DNA of 21,724 nucleotides from Chitinophagaceae bacterium. GTDB taxonomy: Bacteria > Bacteroidota > Bacteroidia > Chitinophagales > UBA10324. How positions within the stretch are numbered: the stretch's first letter is position 1; each line of letters starts with the position of its first letter. The translations under genes were made by a program, and so were the position numbers. Below the pieces are notes generated by a model. It saw only the letters and a program-made list of their open reading frames with translations, ran no database searches and had not been told where the DNA came from. The stretch lies in contig JADJAG010000003.1 in NCBI GenBank assembly GCA_016704325.1, positions 1-21,724 of the forward strand. The letters are read 5' to 3'. This document shows positions 1 to 7,036 of the stretch, one piece after another.

Positions 1-511
1 TTTATATTTTGTGCAATCCACGTATCCATCGCTTCTTTTCTCCCGGAAACTCAGGTGCAACATCAGCGGTCTCATAAATTTTCTTGTCTTCCACTACTGC
101 TGATGTATCCTGAAGCGCCGCAGTATCGGATGGCGTTGCCGGTTTGGTTTCACCGACAGGCCGTTGTATGGTTTCGATGAAATAGCGCAACCAGAACTGA
201 CCAGCCCGGTAATCAAAAAGCATATCCTCAGGAGAGAATTGCGCAAGTGCCATCACATCATTCGGATCGATTACATCATAGGTGAAGTTGTTTTCTGTTC
301 TTGTTTGTTTTTTTATCTCCAGGTACAGATTCGTGGGCCCTTGTGAAATGGTAATTAAAGAGCTGTCGATGCTGATGGTTGAAGGTGCGTTGCGAATTGA
401 TTTGTTCGACATATCAGACCACCGTGAGCATTCCAGTACATAAAGTTGTGCCAAAACGGGTCCCGTAACCGGCAAAATACAAAAGAGTGCAATCAGGAAT
501 TTCTTTATCAT
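1..511 (-). CDS. Secreted protein with TonB C-terminal domain, frameshifted and partial
   Basis: The likely start is ATG at 511, which opens a signal peptide (IKK, then a hydrophobic stretch ending PVLAQ); an upstream in-frame start to 607 adds 32 residues that precede the signal peptide and is unlikely. The middle is unrecognised, followed by a Pro/Thr/Asp-rich linker. The end reads YETADVAPEFPG, the entry motif of Bacteroidota TonB C-terminal domains (consensus PEFPGG). The frame then runs to a stop at 2-4. Adding one base around 38-45 gives PGGKEAMDTWIAQNIK, exactly the expected continuation, so the stop is a frameshift artefact or a mutation. The rest of the domain lies outside the window. 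TonB domains of this kind normally contact TonB-dependent receptors, but with a cleavable signal peptide instead of an inner-membrane anchor the role here is unclear. It is divergent from aspS. Confidence 0.6.
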
Positions 512-588
512 AAGATGGAATAGTATCGAAACAAAACTACGCTGCAGGACGACAATAGTGCAAAGTTTTTTCAACGGTTGCAAAACCC

Positions 589-596
589 TACTTTTG
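589..596 (+). promoter_or_regulatory. Bacteroidota -7 box upstream of aspS
   Basis: TACTTTTG matches the Bacteroidota -7 consensus TAnnTTTG and ends 34 bp before the aspS ATG. I see no clear TTG -33 element at the usual spacing, so this is a motif-level call. Confidence 0.4.
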
Positions 597-630
597 TGCT
601 CCATCAAAAACGGTCAATAATTTATTTATT

Positions 631-2383
631 ATGTACAGAACACATACCTGTGGCGAATTGCGCATGAGAGATGCAGGAAAAGCAGTTACCCTTGCAGGCT
701 GGGTGCAACGCGTGCGGAATTTTGGAGGCATGCTTTTTTTGGATATTCGTGATCGTTATGGTATCCACACAATTGGTTTTAACCCGGAGCACAATGCTGC
801 TGCATCACAATTAGCCAATGAATTGGGACGTGAGTATGTGATTTTAGCAATGGGGAAAGTCGCAGAACGATCCAACAAGAATGCACAGATGCCGACCGGC
901 GAAATTGAAATTCATGTGGAACATCTTGAAGTGCTGAATGCATCCAAAACACCACCATTCACCATTGAAGAGGAAACAGACGGCGGTGATGAATTGAGGA
1001 TGAATTACCGGTACCTCGACTTGCGCAGAAACAACAATCAGCAAAACCTGCTTCATCGCCATCAGGTTGCCAGGGCAGTACGTGAATACCTCGATAGCCA
1101 AAACTTTGTAGATATTGAAACACCGCACCTGATTAAGTCGACCCCTGAAGGTGCCCGTGATTTTGTAGTGCCTTCGAGGCTGAATCCCGGACAATTTTAT
1201 GCACTACCCCAGTCGCCGCAAACATTTAAACAATTGCTGATGGTGGCAGGTTATGACCGCTATTACCAGATTGTGCGTTGCTTTCGCGATGAAGACCTCC
1301 GGCAGGATCGTCAGCCGGAATTTACACAGATAGATTGTGAAATGGCCTTCGTGCGCCGGGAAGATGTGTTGCATATGTTTGAAGGTATGGTGAAGTTTGT
1401 GTTTAAAAAAGTACGCGGCATTGAGTTGCCGGATTTTCCGCGCATGAGTTATGACGATGCCATGCATGATTATGGAAATGATAAGCCGGACCTCCGGTTT
1501 GAAATGAAATTCGTTCACCTGAAAGAAGGGGAAACAAACCTGGTTGGTAAACGAAGCTTTAAACCATTTGATGAAGCAGAAATGGTGGCCGGTATTTGCG
1601 TGAATGGCTGCGCAGATTACACGCGCAAGCATTTGGATGAACTGACGGAATTTGTGAAGCGACCGCAACTCGGTGCGACCGGATTGGTTTATATCAGGTG
1701 CCTGGCCGATGGTACTTTCAAATCATCTGTAGATAAATTCTATACTTCAGAAGATTTGAAGAATATAGCCGCAAAGTTTAATGCAGTGCCCGGCGACCTG
1801 TTGCTGATTCTGGCAGGACCTGCAGGAAGAACCGGTAAAGCACTGAGTGAATTGCGCCTGGAAATGGGAAACCGTTTAGGCCTGCGCCGAAAAGAAGATT
1901 ACAAACCTTTATGGGTACTTGATTTTCCTTTGTTTGAATATGATGCGGAAGAAAACAGGTGGAATGCTACGCACCATCCCTTTCACTTCCTGGAGGCCGG
2001 AAGATGAAGCTTTTTTTGAATCCGATCCGGGAAAGATAAAAGCCAATGCATACGACATTGTATTGAATGGTGTTGAAATCGGTGGTGGATCCATTCGCAT
2101 TCATAAGCGCGACCGGCAGGAAAAAATGTTCACCATGCTGGGACTAACGAAAGAAGAGGCATTGCAAAAATTCGGATTCATACTAAATGCCTTTGAGTTT
2201 GGCGCACCGCCGCATGGTGGTATCGCTTTCGGCTTCGATCGTTTCTGTTCCATGACCATCGCCAACCAGGAAAATATCCGTGACTTTATCGCCTTTCCCA
2301 AAAATAATATGGGCCGCGATATGATGCTGGATGCGCCCGGTACCATTGATGAAAAACAAAAGAAAGAATTGGGATTGAAGTAA
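631..2383 (+). CDS. aspS: Aspartyl-tRNA synthetase, split by a one-base frameshift
   Basis: Class II aminoacyl-tRNA synthetase that charges tRNA(Asp) with aspartate in the cytoplasm. The N-terminal OB-fold anticodon-binding domain covers roughly residues 1-110. The catalytic core shows QSPQ (194-197) and motif 2 with FRDEDLRQDRQPEFTQ (about 218-233); the bacterial GAD insertion domain follows. The first frame ends at 2007 shortly after ATHHPFHF. The second frame, open from 1919 to 2383, carries on with PFTSWRPEDE and holds motif 3 (GIAFGFDRF). Removing one base from the CCCTTT run near 1978-1983 joins them as HHPFTSWRPEDE and gives a normal-length 583-residue bacterial AspRS. Without the repair, motif 3 and its ATP-binding Arg are lost, so the protein would be inactive. 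As the gene is essential, a sequencing indel is more likely than a true pseudogene. Confidence 0.95.
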
Positions 2384-2396
2384 ATCCGTCTAATAC

Positions 2397-2439
2397 CATC
2401 CTTGAAAATTCGAAGTGGCACCTCGAATTTTCAAGGATG
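2397..2439. repeat. Left palindrome of the DUF4143 cassette
   Basis: Perfect inverted repeat: arms 2397-2413 and 2423-2439 (17 bp each, core TCCTTGAAAATTCGA) around a 9-nt loop AGTGGCACC. It starts 14 bp after the aspS stop, so it may also end aspS transcription, although no T-run follows. The right-hand copy lies at 3641-3683. Confidence 0.9.
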
Positions 2440-2449
2440 TATTTACGGC

Positions 2450-3623
2450 TTACGCCCTGTTGACCAGCGGAAGATATTTTTTCATCCAGTGCCGCAGTCC
2501 GCAAACAATGATGTCTTTCCGCAATGGATACTCCGCTCCGGACGGTACAATCACAAAGGTTTTTTTCAGTTTCAGGTCAATGATACTTTCAAAAGATCCT
2601 TTCGATAACACCGGCGCTGATGAATATTTTATTTCTATACCATATACCGGCTTATCCGCTTTGGTAATCACCAGGTCAAGTTCTGCCCCGCCATGCGTGC
2701 GGTAATAATACAGATTAAGCTGATCGCTGAGTGTGCGGCGGATCTGTTCAATTACATAACCACTCCCACGATGCGCCTAATGCAATGTGATGCTGCAGTT
2801 CATTCATGCCTGAGATCCGCAGCAAACGGTGCAGGATACCGCTGTCTCTGATATACACTTTGGGTGATTTCACGAGCCTTTTTCGCGCATTCACAAAAAA
2901 TGGTTTCAATCTTTGAACCAGGAATGCCCCTTCCAGATAATCAAGATAATGGTTCACGGAATGATCTGACATACCAAGCGATCGTCCAAAGGCACTTGCA
3001 TTCCAGGTATTGCCATGTGCAGTGGCCAGCATCGTCCAAAACCTTTGAATGATCTGTGGCGAAGTCCCGATACCCAACAAGGGCAGGTCCCGTTCAATAT
3101 ATGTTTTAATGAATGCATCCAGCCAGCGTTGTGCATCGCTGTCGCGCTTTGCCAGCAATGAATCCGGAAATCCTCCCCTGAACCAGTGCTTCTCCATCGC
3201 AATGTTAGCAGGAACATCGGCTATGCTGAATGGATTCAATTCGAGATAGGCAATGCGGCCTGCCAGCGATTCAGAAGCCCCTTTTATAATAGATGGGTTG
3301 GCGGAACCCAGCACCAGGAAGCGCGCCGGTTTACGGTCGCGGTCAACCAGGGAACGCAGGAGTGGAAATAATTCCGGCATAAACTGTATCTCGTCAAGAA
3401 TGACACACTTATCTGTGTGTTGGCGCAGAAATAATTCCGGTGCGCGAAGGGTGCTGCGATCTTCCAGAGATTCAAGATCAAGGTAAATGGTCTTCTTCTT
3501 CATTCCCGGAATGATTTTCATAGCGAGGGTAGTTTTGCCTACCTGCCTGGGGCCGAGTATGCCTACGACAGGGAATTGGCGCAGCAGTTTCAATAAATGG
3601 ATTTCTTCTTTTCTCAGCAACAT
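2450..3623 (-). CDS. AAA+ ATPase with DUF4143 domain, split by a one-base frameshift
   Basis: Predicted cytoplasmic P-loop ATPase of the AAA_14/DUF4143 family, whose members are common and multi-copy in Bacteroidota and have no firm function. From the ATG at 3623 the protein shows Walker A GPRQVGKT (24-31), Walker B VILDE (74-78), the conserved LVLGSANPS and SLAGR segments, and then GGFPDSLL and the DUF4143 region. The first frame stops at 2748 after GASWEW. Dropping one base near 2760-2763 restores GASWEGYVIEQI and leads into the frame ending at 2450. That C-terminal part holds GGAELDLV and GIEIKYS, which fits the D...ExK core of a restriction-endonuclease-like fold. The repaired length of about 390 residues is normal for the family. 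A GTG at 3665 inside the right palindrome is an alternative start adding 14 residues. It is broken as written, by an error or a real mutation. Confidence 0.85.
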
Positions 3624-3627
3624 GTAC

Positions 3628-3635
3628 CAAAGATA
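3628..3635 (-). promoter_or_regulatory. -7 box of the DUF4143 ATPase gene
   Basis: On the minus strand TATCTTTG matches TAnnTTTG perfectly and ends 4 nt before the ATG at 3623. Transcription would begin at or next to the ATG, so the message would be leaderless or nearly so. The box lies between the right palindrome and the start codon. Confidence 0.45.
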
Positions 3636-3640
3636 TAAAC

Positions 3641-3683
3641 TATCCTTGAAAATTCGAGTTATCACCTCGAATTTTCAAGGATA
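3641..3683. repeat. Right palindrome of the DUF4143 cassette
   Basis: Perfect inverted repeat: arms 3641-3657 and 3667-3683 (17 bp, core TCCTTGAAAATTCGA) around the 9-nt loop GTTATCACC. It shares arms and loop length with the copy at 2397-2439; only the 5' part of the loop differs. Confidence 0.9.
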
Positions 3684-3844
3684 ATTATTTTTTTATTTCG
3701 CTCCATTGCCAATGGAAATGCGTGGTATCCGGAATGGAACACGCTGGCCTGTTTGAATGGAATAGTGGTACAGCGGAAGTAACCCAATGCTTTCTGAAAA
3801 GAAAATTACTTTCTTTGCTTTTGAATCATCCAAATCATTATTCA

Positions 3845-5023
3845 ATGCTCAAACGTTACAATCCGCAATCAGTACCGGTACCCGCTAGATCATCAGTTGT
3901 ACAGATAGGTGAAACAGTCGCCAAGCAGGCACTGCTCTTCTTCTTCTGCCTTTTGAGTGTGCTTTTCTCCAATGCACAAAACAGTGATTCCATCATGATC
4001 CGCCGCATCTTCGAGCAGGCATTAACGAAGGGAGAGGCTTATAAAAACCTGGAAGTATTGTGTCGTGATTATGGCAAACGTCTTTCCGGTTCGCCCGGTG
4101 CAGCAGGCGCCGTGGCCTATACAAAAAAATTGATGGAAGCATATGGATTTGATTCGGTATGGTTGCAACCTATGATGGTGCCGCATTGGGTAAGAGGCGA
4201 TCAGGAAATGTCATTCTACATCAATAGCAAGTCGGAAAAAAAGCCGCTCACCATCTGTGCACTGGGCAATTCAATAGGCACAGAAATGATAGGCTTACAG
4301 GCACGGGTAATTGAAGTAAAAAATTTCAAGGAACTGGATTCGCTGGGCCGTAAGCAGGTAGAAGGCAAGATTGTTTTTTTCAATCACCCGATGGATCAAT
4401 CTAAGATATGGACTTTTGAAGCATATGGTGAAGCAGTAGAATACCGTTGGGCCGGTGCTGTAAATGCAGCAAAGTATGGTGCGGTAGGTGTGATGGTTAG
4501 ATCAGTAGCTACTTCTTTAGATGATTATCCGCATACAGGTACGATGCAATATATAGACAGCATTCCGAAAATACCGGCTTGTGCTGTCAGTACGTTGGAT
4601 GCGGAAGAACTGAGTGCGAAACTGAAGCTGGATACCTCCATCAGGGTTTTTTTTCGACAGAATTGTGAAATGCTCCCTGATGTTCCCTCCTTTAATGTGA
4701 TCGGCGAAATATTCGGGACAGAAGCTCCAAAAGAATTTATTTCCGTTGGCGGACACCTGGATGCCTGGGAAACCGGTACCGGCGCACATGATGATGGTTC
4801 AGGCGTAATGCAATCAATAGAGGTGCTTTGGCTGTTTAAAACGTTGGGCATTCGCCCGAAGCATACCATTCGCGCTGTGATGTTTATGAATGAAGAGAAC
4901 GGTGGGCGTGGTGGTAAAAAATATGCCGACGATGCAAAAGCGAAAGGTGAAAAACACTTGTTTGCCCTTGAATCGGATGCAGGTGGTTTTGATCCCCGCG
5001 GCTTTTTTTTACCTGGTAGATAA
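3845..5023 (+). CDS. M28-family zinc aminopeptidase, C-terminally truncated
   Basis: Secreted metallopeptidase of the M28 (aminopeptidase Y/PSMA-like) family, expected to remove N-terminal residues from peptides outside the cytoplasm. ATG 3845 is chosen because it precedes the hydrophobic segment LLFFFCLLSVLFSNAQ (signal peptide with a long N-region); the frame is open from 3722 but that extension looks non-coding. A PA-like insert occupies the middle. Metal and catalytic residues, numbered from this ATG: His304 and Asp306 (GGHLDAW), Asp316 (HDDGSG), Glu350-Glu351 (MNEENGG) and Asp378 (ESDAGG). The protein stops 14 residues later, right after a run of eight T. The family normally continues for roughly 70-100 residues that supply the last metal-binding His. 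Neither other frame restores that region, so a deletion or rearrangement is more likely than a simple indel. Probably inactive. Confidence 0.8.
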   Translation: MLKRYNPQSVPVPARSSVVQIGETVAKQALLFFFCLLSVLFSNAQNSDSIMIRRIFEQALTKGEAYKNLEVLCRDYGKRLSGSPGAAGAVAYTKKLMEAYGFDSVWLQPMMVPHWVRGDQEMSFYINSKSEKKPLTICALGNSIGTEMIGLQARVIEVKNFKELDSLGRKQVEGKIVFFNHPMDQSKIWTFEAYGEAVEYRWAGAVNAAKYGAVGVMVRSVATSLDDYPHTGTMQYIDSIPKIPACAVSTLDAEELSAKLKLDTSIRVFFRQNCEMLPDVPSFNVIGEIFGTEAPKEFISVGGHLDAWETGTGAHDDGSGVMQSIEVLWLFKTLGIRPKHTIRAVMFMNEENGGRGGKKYADDAKAKGEKHLFALESDAGGFDPRGFFLPGR

Positions 5024-5237
5024 ATACGGTCTGTAACTGTTGATTGAAATTTTACAAATGTAACATGACTTTTGAATAGAGAAGGTTTATCAGTTTTAGT
5101 CGATTATCTGTTCCATATTTTTTAACTGTACAATGAAATAGCGCGAATGAATACTACGCCTTTACAAAAATATTTTCGCAGAAATTTCGCAATGGCAATG
5201 ATATGCAAGTGTACACTGGATTTGTTATATTCTTAGC
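5024..5237. other. AT-rich gap after the truncated peptidase
   Basis: No convincing ORF, terminator hairpin or remnant of the missing M28 C-terminus in any frame. Base composition turns noticeably AT-rich here and stays so to about 6390, suggesting a junction with DNA of different origin. Confidence 0.4.
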
Positions 5238-5555
5238 ATGAGCGTAAGCTACGACAAGGCTGTCAAAATTAAGGAATACTGTGATCAAGTGTTAACAGGC
5301 AAAGTATTTCAATCTACATTAGGGAGATTACGGGTTAACAGGATTGTAATCGTAACTCTAACTCTAACAGATGATGAAGGACTTATAATTGGATATGAGG
5401 TGATGGCTAACGTAGGAATTGCCATGTCAGGAGCAATGAGGGTCGAGGAATTCATGTCTATACTAATACCTCCTCTTAATTTACCCGGAAGCACTCCTTT
5501 GATTTTAAGAGACCTCTTTGCCAAAGGCGGCAGGAAAAGTATTTGTGGTTCTTGA
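5238..5555 (+). CDS. Hypothetical protein, 105 aa (competing with a minus-strand ORF)
   Basis: Not recognised. ATG start 16 bp after a TTATATTC stretch. The protein is mixed alpha/beta in look, with an N-terminal lysine-rich helix (YDKAVKIKEYCDQV) and a hydrophobic strand (RIVIVTLTLTDDEG); there is no signal peptide or membrane segment. Charged residues are normally distributed over the part that overlaps the minus-strand ORF at 5309-5722, whereas that ORF is almost free of acidic and lysine residues there, which favours this reading for 5309-5470. It lies in an AT-rich patch with no conserved neighbours. It may be a genuine orphan or a fragment. Confidence 0.4.
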   Translation: MSVSYDKAVKIKEYCDQVLTGKVFQSTLGRLRVNRIVIVTLTLTDDEGLIIGYEVMANVGIAMSGAMRVEEFMSILIPPLNLPGSTPLILRDLFAKGGRKSICGS

Positions 5556-5722
5556 TTAGGGAGTATAGCATCAAGAAAAGTAATCTCGTACCCGCTTCGG
5601 TACTTCTTGCATATCCGGTTTATCTCTGAGTTGATATGCTTTGAAAGAATATCAAATTCCTTATTTGCCATTTTCCCTCGTTCATTAATCTGTTTGATGG
5701 CTAACTGCTTTTTTGATTTCAT
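5309..5722 (-). CDS. Hypothetical protein, 137 aa, possibly only its N-terminal part genuine
   Basis: Not recognised. The first 55 or so residues (from MKSKKQLAIKQ, rich in Lys/Glu/Asn, helical) look like a real cytoplasmic protein; the plus strand opposite them translates to an F/I/L/S-rich shadow. From about residue 70 the composition becomes Ser/Pro/Ile-rich and opposes the plus-strand ORF 5238-5555. Two genes overlapping tail to tail by about 250 bp is unusual. Either one ORF is spurious, or this gene really ends near 5540 and the reading frame has been altered. Upstream on the minus strand an AT-rich stretch TAAATATAAAAAG precedes the start. Confidence 0.4.
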   Translation of the reverse strand: MKSKKQLAIKQINERGKMANKEFDILSKHINSEINRICKKYRSGYEITFLDAILPNQEPQILFLPPLAKRSLKIKGVLPGKLRGGISIDMNSSTLIAPDMAIPTLAITSYPIISPSSSVRVRVTITILLTRNLPNVD

Positions 5723-5787
5723 GGTAAGTTCTTTTTATATTTACGATTGAAAATTTTTCGGCGTCTTATTCTGCTTACCGAACCGAT

Positions 5788-6192
5788 ATGCTACTTAGAA
5801 CTTTATTTATCATCGTTGCTCTGACTATTTTCCTCTACAAAGGATATTCCCAGACATATTCTATGGGATGTACTAAAATATCCGTTCAGTACATGAACGA
5901 TGATGGTACTTTTGCGGAAGAGAAATTGCTGTCAAGTAAATACTATACGATTGACGTGGATATTCCCAATAACAAGATTGTCATTAACAAATCTAACCCG
6001 GCAGAATATACATTGTCAAGTAATGGAGGTAAGCACTTCACTGATAAATATGGAAATGACACTATAAGGTTTGATGCGGTTGATAAGACGGGGAATGAAT
6101 GTGTCCTTAGCTTTATTATAACAGATGATGACGCGATATTCATGTACGTAGGATACGAAAAAGCAGTTTATCAATATGGATGTGTCAGGTAA
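5788..6192 (+). CDS. Small secreted hypothetical protein, 134 aa
   Basis: Not recognised. It begins with a clear signal peptide (LLRTLFIIVALTIFLYKGYSQ, cleavage likely after the SQ region), then a beta-rich domain of about 112 residues with three cysteines (CTK, ECV, GCV). The Asp/Asn/Lys-rich composition fits an exported domain. AT-rich coding, like the rest of this patch. The last 17 bases overlap a small ORF at 6176-6325 in another frame. No operon partner with a known function. Confidence 0.65.
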   Translation: MLLRTLFIIVALTIFLYKGYSQTYSMGCTKISVQYMNDDGTFAEEKLLSSKYYTIDVDIPNNKIVINKSNPAEYTLSSNGGKHFTDKYGNDTIRFDAVDKTGNECVLSFIITDDDAIFMYVGYEKAVYQYGCVR

Positions 6193-6325
6193 AATCCTCT
6201 TTAGGGTAAAACTCAAACACGACTTCATCAACAACAGACGAAATAGTATGAATTCAATGTTTGACCTATTGGTCAAGAAAATGGTGGTGAATAGCCCCGC
6301 GAGATTACTCAAAAAAAAGGGATAG
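6176..6325 (+). CDS. Possible short ORF, 49 aa, overlapping the preceding gene
   Basis: ATG 6176 to TAG 6323-6325, overlapping the previous gene's stop by 17 bases in a different frame. The peptide begins MDVSGKILFRVKLKHDF and ends in a basic tail (ARLLKKKG). Its composition is protein-like, Lys/Arg-rich and without membrane segments. The start within the upstream gene would fit translational coupling. It could equally be the continuation of a longer gene after an indel, or chance. No family recognised. Confidence 0.25.
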   Translation: MDVSGKILFRVKLKHDFINNRRNSMNSMFDLLVKKMVVNSPARLLKKKG

Positions 6326-6386
6326 CTAAACGCCTATATCTGTTTCCCATTGTTACCTTATATTTAATCTGTAAAAGAGTAAGACA

Positions 6387-6839
6387 ATGAAAAATAATTC
6401 AGTAAATCCAATCCCCGACGGTTATCATACTCTCACCACCTTCATAATTGCCATTAAGGCTGCTCAACTGATCGAGTTTCTGAAAAGCGCATTTGATGCC
6501 ATTGAGCATAACAGTCATAAATTGCCTGATGGTACGGTCGTGCATGCTGATCTGCAAATAGGCGATTCGCGGTTGATGCTGGCAGAAGGCAGTGAAAAAT
6601 ATCCTGCCATGCCGGCCATGGTTTACCTCTATACTGCTGATGTTGATGACTTTTACAAGAGGGCATTGATAGCAGGTGGCACTTCCCTTCGCGAACCTGC
6701 CAATGAATTTTATGGCGATAGAACTTGCGGTGTTATGGATGTTTCAGGTAATCAATGGTGGATTGCCACCCATGTAGAGGACGTTTCACCGGAAGAGTTG
6801 AAAAGGCGTCAGGATGAATTTATGAATGCAGCACATTAA
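6387..6839 (+). CDS. VOC-family (glyoxalase/PhnB-like) protein
   Basis: Single-domain protein of the vicinal oxygen chelate superfamily, PhnB-like branch, 150 residues, cytoplasmic. The fold signs are the N-terminal strand-helix (YHTLTTFIIAIKAAQLIEFLKSAF), a central HADLQIGDSRLMLAE, the VDDFYKRALIAGGTSLREPANEFYGDRTCGV segment split over two paired beta-alpha modules, and the terminal DVSGNQWWIATHVEDVSPEE, which is very characteristic of the family. These proteins bind a metal or small molecule, and substrates of this branch are mostly unknown; some members are annotated as bleomycin-type resistance or glyoxalase-like. The stretch before it (6326-6386) shows no strong promoter; the ATG follows an A/G-rich AAAAGAGTAAGACA. 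It appears to be a single-gene unit. Confidence 0.85.
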   Translation: MKNNSVNPIPDGYHTLTTFIIAIKAAQLIEFLKSAFDAIEHNSHKLPDGTVVHADLQIGDSRLMLAEGSEKYPAMPAMVYLYTADVDDFYKRALIAGGTSLREPANEFYGDRTCGVMDVSGNQWWIATHVEDVSPEELKRRQDEFMNAAH

Positions 6840-7036
6840 TGGTTTAAGTCAAATTGGAGCCACAGGTGTTGCATAGTCAGATAAACAAATTTACGCCTAT
6901 GCAATAGGTTGAAATTTTGCTTCGTTTTATTATTTTTTAACGCGCGTTTAATTATTCTCAGCTTACTTTGTAAATCCAATAACGATCTTCCGGCTTTTCG
7001 CTATTGATTCGAAAGCCTTCTCACTCAATTCCTGCT

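Larger units (their letters stand above)
2397..3683. mobile_element. Palindrome-bounded single-gene cassette (putative mobile unit)
   Basis: Two 43-bp palindromes with the same 15-nt core arm and the same 9-nt loop length bracket one ATPase gene and nothing else. Both loops end in CACC, so a 20-nt stretch (2419-2438 and 3663-3682) is also a perfect direct repeat in the same orientation. The ATPase promoter and start lie directly inside the right palindrome. The unit sits between aspS and a peptidase gene. That it moves is an inference: no transposase is present and no target-site duplication is evident beyond the repeats themselves. Confidence 0.45.

Noticed and set aside
844..1668. Minus-strand ORFs opposite aspS
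   Set aside because: The plus strand is an unmistakable AspRS; the antisense translations are His/Phe/Cys-rich shadows.
2399..2438. Left palindrome as only an aspS terminator
   Set aside because: It may also terminate transcription, but an almost identical copy at 3641-3683 upstream of a minus-strand promoter shows that it is not just a terminator.
5003..5056. Rescue of the M28 C-terminus by an indel in the T8 run
   Set aside because: The alternative frames give only YLVDKYGL then a stop, or an immediate stop, neither resembling the M28 tail.
6261..6276. Hairpin TTGACC-TATT-GGTCAA as a terminator
   Set aside because: Only 6 bp, no T-run, and it lies within the possible small ORF; chance is likely.
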